Source of the DNA: an uncultured Clostridia bacterium
GTDB taxonomy: Bacteria; Bacillota; Clostridia; Peptostreptococcales; Anaerovoracaceae
Direction of reading: 5' to 3'
Length of the DNA: 64,000 nt
Assembly (NCBI GenBank): GCA_938049335.1
Contig: CALIYX010000025.1
Coordinates: 62,001 to 126,000 of the forward strand
Position numbers and translations under genes: made by a program. The notes under the pieces are model-generated. The model saw only the letters and a program-made list of their open reading frames with translations, made no database searches and was not told the DNA's origin. Shown here piece by piece: positions 1 to 8,673 of this stretch (within the stretch, counting starts at the first letter, position 1; each line of letters opens with the position of its first letter).

Positions 1-682
1 CAACAAAACGGAGCTCCTGAGCGTTTCTGCCGCAGCTTCTCTTTGCTGCCATAGAAACTATTTCGGCAAGTTCTTCCCTAGGAATTTCAATCTGTTTAAA
101 CCTTCTATATGTCCTGCAACCCTCTAGCAATTCATTGAAATTCACCTTGGATTCACTGGGAAAATTATGGCCGCCTACCTTTGTTATAGCTGTCTTTTCA
201 GATATCTTCCCAAAGTGTGCCTTGGCCGAAGCGACATAGTGCTCTGCCGCCTTTTGATTGCCGGTTATCTCCTCAGGAGTCAACTCTCTTACTACCTTTG
301 CTGGGCTTCCTACTATGAGTACCCCCTCTGGAAACTCCTTGTTCTGTGGAACAAGGCTTCCTGCTGCTACTAGGGAATTCCTTCCTATGTGGCATCCGTT
401 CATCAAAATTGAACCCATGCCTATCATGCAGTTATCCTCAATTACTGCACCGTGAACTATCGCGCCATGCCCTATCGTCACATCATCACCTATATGCATA
501 GGATAGCCAGCATCGAGATGTAGAACTGCAGATTCCTGGACATTAACTCTCGAGCCCATCTTGAGCTCAGCCGAGTCTCCTCGAACCGTTGCGTTATACC
601 AAATAGAGCAGTCCTTGCCACAGCTTACATTGCCGCTTACAACTGCGCCCTCAGCTATCATCAAATCCTCAAATCCGTTCAT
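1..682 (-). CDS. Gamma-carbonic anhydrase-like hexapeptide protein fused to a nitroreductase (partial)
   Basis: The frame runs off the left window edge; 227 residues are visible. Residues 1-165 form hexapeptide repeats of the YrdA/PaaY (gamma-carbonic anhydrase-like) left-handed beta-helix, with the three expected zinc-ligand histidines at 55, 72 and 77 (VLH, IGHG, IVHG) and the family segment GSLVPQNK at 108-115. From about residue 183 the same frame continues into a nitroreductase N-terminus: CRTYRRF (189-195) and RSCGRNAQELRF (215-226) match the FMN-phosphate-binding Arg and the SxxNxQ turn of that family. ATG at 682 has AGGAG eight bases upstream; the other nearby ATG (690) meets a stop at once. 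Known: each domain usually stands alone. Inferred: a metal-dependent enzyme or acyl-carrier scaffold joined to a flavin oxidoreductase. The substrate is unknown and the nitroreductase catalytic part lies outside the window. Confidence 0.85.
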   Translation of the reverse strand, partial: MNGFEDLMIAEGAVVSGNVSCGKDCSIWYNATVRGDSAELKMGSRVNVQESAVLHLDAGYPMHIGDDVTIGHGAIVHGAVIEDNCMIGMGSILMNGCHIGRNSLVAAGSLVPQNKEFPEGVLIVGSPAKVVRELTPEEITGNQKAAEHYVASAKAHFGKISEKTAITKVGGHNFPSESKVNFNELLEGCRTYRRFKQIEIPREELAEIVSMAAKRSCGRNAQELRFV

Positions 683-904
683 ATATTCATCTCCTAATGT
701 ATTTATATTCTTTTAATAACCATTATATTATACCATCTCACATGCTCAAAACAAAACTGACATACACAGTATAACAACAATTAAATTAATATCTTTTATA
801 ATCACTAGTGAAACTATTCCATCTTCTGGTTTTTAGTGATACAATCATATGACAATCAGAATATGAAATCATAGCAAAAGGCCTTTTGGCACAAAGGAGA
901 TAAA

Positions 905-1087
905 ATGCGCAAAAAGAATAGAATGAAACTAAAGAAAGCCGAGGAAATCCTCGCAAGAGAAAAGGAGCGCAAGAGAAACGTGTTCCTTAACATCGCTACA
1001 GCCTTAACTCTGACAACACTTGTTGGACTTTCAGTAATTGCCCTAGCACCAGTTCGCAAGGACGAGACAGTTAGCCCTGAGCTATAG
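905..1087 (+). CDS. Small single-pass membrane protein
   Basis: A 60-residue protein with a very basic, helical N-terminal third (Lys/Arg-rich, about 1-24), one hydrophobic segment (about 25-47) and a short charged tail. It has a strong ribosome site (AAAGGAGAT, 7 bases before ATG), which argues that it is real. The following transporter starts only 24 bases after its stop, so the two are probably co-transcribed. The positive-inside rule would place the N-terminus in the cytoplasm. I do not recognise a family; it could be a small transporter accessory subunit or an unrelated membrane peptide. Confidence 0.6.
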   Translation: MRKKNRMKLKKAEEILAREKERKRNVFLNIATALTLTTLVGLSVIALAPVRKDETVSPEL

Positions 1088-1111
1088 TCAGAAAGCAGGT
1101 AGCCTGCAAGC

Positions 1112-2479
1112 ATGAAAAGATCAGATAAACTCGGCTATAGCATTGCTTCGACCGGAGATGCAATTGCCTATACATTTATAGGCACTTTTTTGATGTTCTT
1201 TCTTACCACTGTGGCAAATATTGACCCAGCAAAGGCTGGAATAATCAGTGCTGTCGGTGCTATTTGGAATGCTATTTTCAATCCCTTCATGGGATATTTT
1301 TCGGACAAAGTGAGAACACGATTCGGAAAGCGTAGACCTGTAATGCTTGCGTTTTCAATCCCTCTTGGGCTCTCACTTTTTTTGCTATACACCGTTGTTC
1401 CGCTACCAGAAAACCTAAAAGCAATCTACTACGGCCTGATTCTCATGCTGTTTTGGACCTCATACACGGGCTTCTTCGTTCCGTATCTAGCGCTAGGCGC
1501 TGAATATACAACAAACTACGATGACAGAATCGTGCTAAGACTATATGCATCATTTTTCAATATGATGGGAATACTAATATGCATGTTCTCGCCTACACTT
1601 TTGATAGACTTTTTAAAGTCAAAAGGAATGGAAACCAGTCACGCATGGTCGCTGACCGCAGGCATGCTTGGACTAATTATCATGACCGTAATATTTATTA
1701 CGGTTTATCTATCAAAAAGCAAGGACCTTCCATGTTCTAAGGATGATGCCCCGGCAAGGGACGATGGCAAGGGTCTTCTAGGTATATTTACTGAATATAT
1801 TGCAGTTGCAAAGCTCAAGCCTATGATATACCTGACCATTGCCAGCCTCACATCGCTTATCTGCTATGCGATTTTGATGTCGGATATGCTTTATTTTATG
1901 ACATATAACCTTAGGTTTTCACCGAAGGTGATTGCATTGTTACTTTTGTTTAGACCACTAATTGCTGTGGCTTTCATTCCTCTCGTAGGGAGAATTGCTA
2001 TTAAAACAGATAAGCGTCTAACGATAATTGCATTTTACTCGCTTGGTATTGCTTTGATGGTGCTACTGCACTTCATCGGTATCGAGAGCAAGTTTACCAT
2101 CGCTCTATATGTCCTAGCTTTGATGCTCTGCACATGCATCTACTGGCAGCTAATGCCTGCAATCTACTACGATGTTTGTGACTACGACCAGCTCCACAGC
2201 GGCAAGTCAAGACAGGGAACAATAGTTTCCTTCCAGGGTTTAATCGAGGCAGTTGCTGTCGGCACTGGCTCACTGATACTCGGTACACTTCTTAAGGCAT
2301 CTGGCTTTGATGGAAATGCTACTGTGCAAAATGCTGAGACTTTGGCTCGTATAGAGAGCAGTACAACTATAATTCCTGTAATATTTCTAGCCGTTGCCGC
2401 TATCTCAATCTATCTTTATCCGATAACAAAGCGTGCACACGAGGAAATTTTGAGTGATTTGGCAAAAAAGGATAAATAA
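1112..2479 (+). CDS. GPH-family (MelB-like) sugar:cation symporter
   Basis: A 455-residue, 12-helix carrier of the glycoside-pentoside-hexuronide:cation symporter family in the major facilitator superfamily. The N-terminus KLGYSIASTGDAIAY and the loop 2-3 signature SDKVRTRFGKRRP (about residues 64-76) are typical of MelB relatives, as is the length. The family imports sugars or glycosides with H+ or Na+; nothing here fixes the substrate, and no sugar-degrading enzyme is adjacent. The ribosome site is weak (AGGTAG region), suggesting translational dependence on the small gene just upstream. A strong AT-rich terminator follows directly. Confidence 0.8.
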   Translation: MKRSDKLGYSIASTGDAIAYTFIGTFLMFFLTTVANIDPAKAGIISAVGAIWNAIFNPFMGYFSDKVRTRFGKRRPVMLAFSIPLGLSLFLLYTVVPLPENLKAIYYGLILMLFWTSYTGFFVPYLALGAEYTTNYDDRIVLRLYASFFNMMGILICMFSPTLLIDFLKSKGMETSHAWSLTAGMLGLIIMTVIFITVYLSKSKDLPCSKDDAPARDDGKGLLGIFTEYIAVAKLKPMIYLTIASLTSLICYAILMSDMLYFMTYNLRFSPKVIALLLLFRPLIAVAFIPLVGRIAIKTDKRLTIIAFYSLGIALMVLLHFIGIESKFTIALYVLALMLCTCIYWQLMPAIYYDVCDYDQLHSGKSRQGTIVSFQGLIEAVAVGTGSLILGTLLKASGFDGNATVQNAETLARIESSTTIIPVIFLAVAAISIYLYPITKRAHEEILSDLAKKDK

Positions 2480-2486
2480 AATTAGT

Positions 2487-2525
2487 AAAACCAATAAATT
2501 TATATTAATTTATTGGTTTTATTTT
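2487..2525 (+). terminator. Intrinsic terminator after the GPH symporter
   Basis: A perfect 14-bp stem (AAAACCAATAAATT with AATTTATTGGTTTT, 2487-2500 and 2507-2520), 6-base loop, followed by ATTTTA. It sits 8 bases after the symporter stop and separates it from thrS. Confidence 0.85.
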
Positions 2526-2617
2526 ACAATAAATGGATAATATGTTAGTATAAGGGGTACAATTAAATTACTTTTTTAATACTAATTAATGCTAAATTTT
2601 ATATGGGGGATAGTTTT

Positions 2618-4387
2618 ATGAATAAAGAAGAATTTGCAAAAGTATATCGCCATTCCCTTGCACATATCCTAGCTAAAGCTGTTATGGAGATTTATGGCAA
2701 GGAGAATGTTCAGATAGCCATCGGCCCAGAAATTGCCGACGGATTTTACTACGATTTCGTATTGCCTAAGAATGTGACAAATGACGACTTCCCTGCAATA
2801 GAGGAAAAGATGCGCGAGATTATCAAGCGCAGAGAAGATTGGGTATGTAAGGAGCTCTCTAAGAGCGAGGCTTTAGAGGTATTCAAGGACCAGATTTTCA
2901 AGGTCGAACTGATCAACGAGCTACCTGAGGACGAGAGACTCACAGTTTACTACACAGGAGATGACTTTGTTGACCTATGTCGTGGACCGCACATCAGCAA
3001 TTCTCAGGAATTGATGAACTGTGCTTTCCAGATTAAATCAGCTTCTGGCTCATATTGGAGAGGCGACGAAAACCGCGAGCAGCTTCAGCGTATCTATGTT
3101 TACGCCTTCCTAAACAAGCAGGATCTCAAGGAGCATCTAAAGCTAGTTAAGGAAGCTATGGAGCGCGACCACAAGAAGATTGGCCCAGCACTTGATTTAT
3201 TCATGTTCCAGCCAAGTGCACCTGGTATGCCTTACTGGCTACCAAGAGGATGGAAGCTCTTCAATGCGCTTAAGGGATTCTGGTCTGGCATTCATGATGA
3301 GCATGGATATCAGGAGATTTCAGGCCCTGTACTCAGCAGCAGCGAGCTTTGGGAGATAAGCGGACACTGGGGTCACTACAAGGAGAACATGTTTGTCGTT
3401 CCTCCAGCAAACGAAGGTGACAAGATTTATGCGCTCAAGCCAATGAACTGCCCTAATGCAATACTTACATATAAGAGAAGTCTTCACAGCTACAAGGACC
3501 TTCCAATTAGAATCAGCCAGACAGATACAATTCACCGTAAGGAGAAGTCCGGCGAGCTTAACGGTCTATTCCGTGTTCAGATGTTCCGTCAGGATGATGC
3601 ACACACAATCCTAGCTGAGAATCAGGTAGCTGATGAAATCGCCGATATCATGAAGATAGCTGATGAGATTTACGGAACACTAGGTCTAAAGTATCGTGCA
3701 GAGCTTTCAACAAGACCTGATGACTACATGGGAGACATTGAGTCATGGAACAAGGCTGAGGCAGGTCTAAAGGCAATCCTAGATAATCAGTACGGAGAAG
3801 GTAACTACGAGGTTAACGAAGGCGATGGTGCTTTCTACGGTCCTAAGATTGACCTTCAGATGACAGATGCTCTAGGTCGTGAATGGCAGATGGGAACAAT
3901 CCAGCTTGACTTCCAGCTACCTTTGAACTTTGATCTTAAGTACACAGCAGCTGACGGAAGCCAGCAGCGCCCAGTTATGATTCACCGTGCAATCTTTGGT
4001 TCATTTGAGCGTTTCATCGGTATCCTAATCGAGAACTTCAAGGGTGCATTCCCATTCTGGCTCTCACCTGTTCAGGTAGGCATAGTTCCTATTCGTCCTG
4101 AGCACAACGAGTATGCTGAGAAAGTTGCTAAGCTTCTTCGTAAGAACAATATTAGATTTGAGGTTGACTACGAGAACCGCAACATGAAGGAGAAGATTAA
4201 GGCTTATAAGAACTGTAAAGCTCCATACATTATCGTACTCGGTGATAAGGAAGCTAGCGAAAACACTGTTTCAGTAAATGTTCGTGGAAGCAACAAGCAG
4301 ATCCAGAATGTTCCACTAGATAAGTTCATTGAGATGTGTAATGAGATGAATATCGAGCACAATCTTGAGCTAATTGAGGAACTGTAA
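2618..4387 (+). CDS. thrS: Threonyl-tRNA synthetase, short form without TGS domain
   Basis: Class II synthetase that charges tRNA-Thr. I place the start at ATG 2618 (589 residues) because GGGGGAT lies 7 bases upstream; the in-frame ATG at 2603 has no ribosome site. The N-terminal TGS domain present in most bacterial ThrRS (about 640 residues) is absent: the protein opens directly in the editing domain, with HSLAH at 12-16 and CRGPH. The catalytic core carries the zinc ligands Cys (MNCPN), His (DDAH) and His (IHRA), motif 2 (IHRKEKSGELNG) and motif 3 (FGSFERFIGILIE), then the anticodon-binding domain. Motif 2 is preceded by SQTD where most bacterial enzymes have an acidic EFG/ELG. No T-box leader is visible in the roughly 90 bases between the upstream terminator and the gene, so control is probably constitutive. 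It may be a second, specialised thrS copy. Confidence 0.93.
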   Translation: MNKEEFAKVYRHSLAHILAKAVMEIYGKENVQIAIGPEIADGFYYDFVLPKNVTNDDFPAIEEKMREIIKRREDWVCKELSKSEALEVFKDQIFKVELINELPEDERLTVYYTGDDFVDLCRGPHISNSQELMNCAFQIKSASGSYWRGDENREQLQRIYVYAFLNKQDLKEHLKLVKEAMERDHKKIGPALDLFMFQPSAPGMPYWLPRGWKLFNALKGFWSGIHDEHGYQEISGPVLSSSELWEISGHWGHYKENMFVVPPANEGDKIYALKPMNCPNAILTYKRSLHSYKDLPIRISQTDTIHRKEKSGELNGLFRVQMFRQDDAHTILAENQVADEIADIMKIADEIYGTLGLKYRAELSTRPDDYMGDIESWNKAEAGLKAILDNQYGEGNYEVNEGDGAFYGPKIDLQMTDALGREWQMGTIQLDFQLPLNFDLKYTAADGSQQRPVMIHRAIFGSFERFIGILIENFKGAFPFWLSPVQVGIVPIRPEHNEYAEKVAKLLRKNNIRFEVDYENRNMKEKIKAYKNCKAPYIIVLGDKEASENTVSVNVRGSNKQIQNVPLDKFIEMCNEMNIEHNLELIEEL

Positions 4388-4438
4388 GGGCTTGAGTCGA
4401 ATCGCAAATAGACGATTCTTATAAATATACCAAAAACT

Positions 4439-4476
4439 AAAAGAGGAATGAGTACTACAATCATCCCTCTTTTTTG
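4439..4476. terminator. Bidirectional terminator between thrS and the ABC exporter genes
   Basis: Stem AAGAGG / CCTCTT (4441-4446 and 4466-4471) extended by imperfect pairing of AATGA with TCATC, with a T run (4469-4475) on the + side and A-rich sequence on the other. It sits between the convergent ends of thrS and the ABC gene. Confidence 0.7.
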
Positions 4477-4480
4477 TTTC

Positions 4481-6079
4481 TTAGTCACTGTTTCTATCTA
4501 TATATATTTCCTTATCCGAAATCTGCTTTACGCTAGCATCGTGGGTTGATATTAGTACAAACTTTTCTTTCTTGATACTATTGATTGTAGAAATAATATC
4601 ACTAGCAGTATCTTTATCCAACGCATATGTTGGTTCATCTAGTAATATAATTGGGCAATCATCATATATAACACGTGCTAAACAAAGTCTTTGAATCTGA
4701 CCGCCAGATAAGTTTGAACCTTTCTCCAAAATTTTAAAGTTCTTTATCACATCGATAGAAGGGAATTCCTTATTAAGCCCTGATAATTCAATCGCTTTTA
4801 AAAGTTTATCTTCTTCATATTGGCAATTTGAAAGACAAATATTTTCTAGTGCAGTTCCTTCAAAAAGCTTGTTTTCCTGAGGCAACAAAGATATAAGTGA
4901 CATCAATTTCGACTTTCCATCTATAACTACATTCTCCCCATTCCAAATAATGTTTCCTTTTACTCTAATAAATCCTGTAATCGAATCTAGCAGTGTTGAT
5001 TTTCCACTTCCGCTATTACCACAAATCGCTACACTTTCACCTTTTTTTATTTTCAAATTGATGCTTTCTAAAATTTGCTTATCATCGATTTGCACTCCTA
5101 TGTTATCTAAAACAAGCTCGTCTGAAATCTTTGAAAGGTTATAAAAAGACTCTTTGTTGATATCAGTAACTCTATTTAATTCATCAAACTTTACATTTAC
5201 TTCTAAGCAATCTTGTAATACTGTATTGATTTTTATTACAGCTCCATACAAAAGATTTATATATAGGTATAGAGCAATTATTCTTGTTTCCTCATATCCT
5301 TTATTCTTTCCAATTAGAATTGTAATAACTATTATAGCTATAAATACGATTCGATCTCCTTGTTCTCTTATGTTTGCAAATATAGATTTCCTTACACTCT
5401 TGCCTTTCAAAATTTGATGGTACTTTTTTATCTTAGTCTCAGCTGATTTCTCTTTATTCCAAGAAACTATGTCATCTCTTGCCTCTAATCCTTTTGAAAT
5501 GTACCTACTAATTTGTTTTCTAGATTCTACCACACCTTCAAATGCTTTTCTGACACGCCTTAATATACATTTTTCAAGTAATATCCACACAACTATTGAA
5601 ATGCATATATAGAAAAACAACATCTGATTTATCTTTAGAATACAGTAGCTAGCAGATAAGATAGTCACAATAAGACCGCTGGCATTGAAAATAGGGTAAA
5701 AATATGAGAATATAGCTTCATCAGCTAATGTTTGATAATATAACCAATCACCACTATGTATAGTTTTTATTATGCTATACTCTCCATTAACCAATTTATC
5801 TGCTATATATACCCTAAAATCAATCTGCAGAATTTGTATCATCTTTCTCTTTTGATAGTCAACGTATTCCTCAGATAAATTAGACAAAAGGAAAATGATA
5901 ATAAAAAATACAATTGATTTCACAAAAGTACCAGACTTAAAACTGTTAGTATCTTCTAAAACCGAGCTCAACAAAGATACAGCAAAAGGTGATAGCAACG
6001 CTACTACTACGATAATCACAAACGTGTATCCTAATCCCTGTTTATGTTTTGATATTAGTAGCCTAATTGTTTTGTACAT
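4481..6079 (-). CDS. ABC exporter half-transporter, second gene of a pair
   Basis: A 532-residue fusion of a six-helix permease domain (about 1-310) and an ATPase domain (about 330-530). Seen in the ATPase: Walker A GNSGSGKST, ABC signature LSGGQIQRLCLAR, Walker B IILLDEPTYALD and the switch His in LISTHD. The start overlaps the end of the upstream partner by 17 bases, so the two are translated together and most likely form a heterodimeric exporter. No C39 peptidase domain is present. The gene is AT-rich compared with thrS next door, which suggests horizontal gain. The substrate is unknown; bacteriocin or peptide export, drug efflux or lipid export are all possible, and no precursor peptide gene is visible next to it. 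Confidence 0.85.
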   Translation of the reverse strand: MYKTIRLLISKHKQGLGYTFVIIVVVALLSPFAVSLLSSVLEDTNSFKSGTFVKSIVFFIIIFLLSNLSEEYVDYQKRKMIQILQIDFRVYIADKLVNGEYSIIKTIHSGDWLYYQTLADEAIFSYFYPIFNASGLIVTILSASYCILKINQMLFFYICISIVVWILLEKCILRRVRKAFEGVVESRKQISRYISKGLEARDDIVSWNKEKSAETKIKKYHQILKGKSVRKSIFANIREQGDRIVFIAIIVITILIGKNKGYEETRIIALYLYINLLYGAVIKINTVLQDCLEVNVKFDELNRVTDINKESFYNLSKISDELVLDNIGVQIDDKQILESINLKIKKGESVAICGNSGSGKSTLLDSITGFIRVKGNIIWNGENVVIDGKSKLMSLISLLPQENKLFEGTALENICLSNCQYEEDKLLKAIELSGLNKEFPSIDVIKNFKILEKGSNLSGGQIQRLCLARVIYDDCPIILLDEPTYALDKDTASDIISTINSIKKEKFVLISTHDASVKQISDKEIYIDRNSD

Positions 6080-7688
6080 TTATTTCACCATCTTTAAAAG
6101 AAATAATAAAGTCTGCATGGTTTTGCATTTCCAGTTTATGCGAAACTACAATACGAATTTTATTTTTTTGTTTCAGTATATATTCACTTATTATTTTCTC
6201 ACTTGCTTCATCTATCTGAGAAAAAGGTTCATCAAAAATGAGAATAGGAGCTTCTTTTACAATGCACCTGGCTAAGGCAATACGTTGCTTTTCACCACCA
6301 GACAGTTGTCGTCCGGTTTCTCCAATTAATTCATTTAGACTAAGTTCAGATAATCCAACAGTCTCTAATTCACTAACTGCATCTTCTTCGCTTATTGTTT
6401 CATTTGCCCATTTTATATTCTCAAATATGGTACCATCAAATATAAATGGCTTCTGACTTAAATACGCTATACAGTTGCGTATCTCTTCTCCTGAAATCTC
6501 CGTATAATTAATCCCATTCAGCATGAGTCTACCATTCTTGACATTCATTATTTTCAATATGAGCTTTATAAGTGTCGTTTTTCCCGAACCTGACAGACCA
6601 TGTATAAATATAAAATCCCCACGGTTTATTTCGAAATTTAGATTCGATATTATTGGTTCTCCTTCATAATATGAAAAACTGATATTATCTGCTTTTATTG
6701 AATTTATATCCTTGAAAATCTTTGTATAACTTTTCTTATCCTCGTTATTATTTCTTAAAAACGGTTCAAACGCTTTATACAGGTAATTATTATTAACCTT
6801 CATATCATATATATAATTAATTTGTGAAAACTGTTCTAATAAGATACTAACATATCCCATAAATGCAATGATTTCCCCTATAGATAGCGTTCCTTTTGAT
6901 CTTAAAAACAAACCAAAACATAGTACAAAAACATATGCTATTATATATGAAATTTTTTCTATTGATCTACAAAGTAAGATTGCTTTCTTATGTTTTAAAT
7001 CGGCTTCGAATTTCTGGTCTTTAGCTTCCTGAAACTTATTACCTAAAACATTATATATGTTAAAGATTCTAATCTCCTTAGCTAGATATGTGAGCTCTGA
7101 AAAAATGCCCATATATGTACGATCTGCATTCTGTCTTATTACATGCGTTTTAGATGCAATAGACATCGCTTTAATCGTTATAAAAGAAAGTATTGGAATG
7201 ATTATAAGCAGTACAACAGACAGCGAGACATTCATATGCAGTATAATGTAAGTTGTTACTCCAATTGAGGTTAGGATTTCAATCCCTTTGCAAATCATTT
7301 GCCATGAATCAAAACAGAATTCATTACTTTGCGTCACAATCATTTCAAATATTTCACCATGTTTATTTATATCATTATTAGTTTCTACACTAAAATATCC
7401 AGAAATCAAACGATTTCTCAGTGCATTTTGCATATCGGTCTTAACTATTTCTCTAAAAATATCTCTTATAACTACAAGGATGCCCTCTAAAATATAAATA
7501 GAAATTAAAACTACAATCAAATATATAAGGACATTATGTAAAGAAATGGAATCAAATATTTTTCCTAACACATAAACAGATACGCTATTTGCCAATGATA
7601 GAACAACTTGGCTAAATACAAAAATTAATGAGCATACATAGTATGTATATTTCATTTTTCTCGGGAACATTAAACTCATTTTTTTCAT
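6063..7688 (-). CDS. ABC exporter half-transporter, first gene of a pair
   Basis: A 541-residue permease-ATPase fusion. Six hydrophobic helices fill roughly residues 15-310; the ATPase shows Walker A GLSGSGKTT, signature LSGGEKQRIALAR, Walker B ILIFDEPFSQID and a switch His in IVVSHK. It is the promoter-proximal member of the pair and overlaps the next gene by 17 bases. The aspartate after Walker B is not followed by the usual consensus in either subunit (FSQID here, TYALD in the partner), so which site is catalytic cannot be judged by eye. Strong AT bias matches its partner. Function beyond export is not determinable here. Confidence 0.85.
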   Translation of the reverse strand: MKKMSLMFPRKMKYTYYVCSLIFVFSQVVLSLANSVSVYVLGKIFDSISLHNVLIYLIVVLISIYILEGILVVIRDIFREIVKTDMQNALRNRLISGYFSVETNNDINKHGEIFEMIVTQSNEFCFDSWQMICKGIEILTSIGVTTYIILHMNVSLSVVLLIIIPILSFITIKAMSIASKTHVIRQNADRTYMGIFSELTYLAKEIRIFNIYNVLGNKFQEAKDQKFEADLKHKKAILLCRSIEKISYIIAYVFVLCFGLFLRSKGTLSIGEIIAFMGYVSILLEQFSQINYIYDMKVNNNYLYKAFEPFLRNNNEDKKSYTKIFKDINSIKADNISFSYYEGEPIISNLNFEINRGDFIFIHGLSGSGKTTLIKLILKIMNVKNGRLMLNGINYTEISGEEIRNCIAYLSQKPFIFDGTIFENIKWANETISEEDAVSELETVGLSELSLNELIGETGRQLSGGEKQRIALARCIVKEAPILIFDEPFSQIDEASEKIISEYILKQKNKIRIVVSHKLEMQNHADFIISFKDGEINVQNN

Positions 7689-7798
7689 TCTTAAAACTCA
7701 CTAGCTATTAACATAATCTTCATACTTATAATTATAATCATTATTTTTTAAAGTGCAATGTTTCGATTTCTCATACCTCACAGTCTCAGCGTACATTA

Positions 7799-7842
7799 AA
7801 ACCACCTATGTGGATAATTTCGTGCAAGCACAATAGGTGGTT
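7799..7842 (-). terminator. Intrinsic terminator after the aldolase remnant
   Basis: Inverted repeat AACCACCTAT / ATAGGTGGTT (10-bp arms at the two ends of the interval) with a TTTTAAT tail when read on the minus strand. It lies just downstream of the truncated aldolase copy, so it is probably the original terminator of the aldolase operon. Confidence 0.7.
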
Positions 7843-7852
7843 AATCTATTCT

Positions 7853-8220
7853 CTCATATTTACTTACTAATTCTTGCCTCTATATACTGCTCTGCAGCCT
7901 TTTCCATAGCAAGGCAAATATCTAATGCCTCCTGAAGGTCCTTGCCACAAGCAATCATGCCGTGGTTTGATATTATGCATCCAGAGCAATCTCCTAATGC
8001 CTTTACGACATTCTTGGTCAGCTTTCGGCTTCCAGCATAGGCATAGTCACTGATGTAGATTAGCTCTCCTGTAATCTTTGTTAGCTCTTCATCCAAAACC
8101 TGTAGCGGCTTTCTCGCTGCTGCAAAGATGGAGCAGTATTTGGAATGGGTATGAATTATTGCTCCAATATCACTTCTGCTCTCGTATATTCCTGCATGAA
8201 GTCCCTTTTCTTCAGTAGTT
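7853..8220 (-). pseudogene. 5'-truncated duplicate of the class II aldolase gene
   Basis: This stretch repeats the last ~360 bases of the intact aldolase gene at 8674-9261 with only scattered differences; over the 78 C-terminal residues I count three amino-acid changes (for example DCSG for DRSG). Homology begins near TTEEKGLHAGIY and runs through the HTH metal motif and SNHGM to the stop. Upstream of about 8220 the similarity stops abruptly, and reading back in frame reaches a TAA without a credible start codon. It would encode only the second half of the fold, lacking the phosphate-binding N-terminal half, so I call it a pseudogene created by partial tandem duplication. Confidence 0.8.
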
Positions 8221-8292
8221 ACTGAGCATACACTATTTACTTTACATTAGAAAGTCCACGTTTTTATCCCAACACATCGTAAGAATATTACC

Positions 8293-8652
8293 TCAGTTTC
8301 CCTTACTAATTCCTTTATATAGAAATCTAAGACAATCATAATCTACTAATATAATCGATAGAACTGAAATTACGATAATAAGAATAAGCAATAATTTCTC
8401 AACTTTCGTTTTTCCTAAATACTTATAACTCAAATTTATCATTGCACATATAAAATATCCAAAGACAATTATAACAATTGGATATAATAATAGTTCATTT
8501 TTACTTCCCCATCGATTAATATTTCCTAATGAATCATAATGTACTGGGACTTTACTTCCAATGAATGGTAGCAAACACACCGTGAATACAGTCGGGAAAA
8601 TTGTTAGGATACGTATTATCCGATGAATAATTATTTTGCTTTTCCTATACAT
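8293..8652 (-). CDS. DUF1648-domain membrane protein
   Basis: A 119-residue protein with an N-terminal hydrophobic segment (about 14-30), then the DUF1648 signature VPVHYDSLGNINRWGSK (about 34-50), then two or three further membrane helices. DUF1648 is found in SdpI-type immunity and signalling proteins, but this protein is short and lacks the rest of the SdpI fold. It lies between the intact aldolase gene and its truncated repeat and is more AT-rich than either, so it probably arrived with the duplication. The ribosome site is poor (GAAAG). Function unknown; immunity or stress signalling would be a guess. Confidence 0.65.
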   Translation of the reverse strand: MYRKSKIIIHRIIRILTIFPTVFTVCLLPFIGSKVPVHYDSLGNINRWGSKNELLLYPIVIIVFGYFICAMINLSYKYLGKTKVEKLLLILIIVISVLSIILVDYDCLRFLYKGISKGN

Positions 8653-8673
8653 CTTTCATACTTCGCCTCATAT

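Noticed and set aside
2526..2617. T-box leader for thrS
   Set aside because: Fewer than 100 bases follow the upstream terminator; no T-box consensus or antiterminator is visible.
4481..7688. The ABC pair as the exporter of the lanthipeptide
   Set aside because: It is 45 kb away, without a precursor or modification gene nearby; the exporter at 53143-54899 is in the locus itself.
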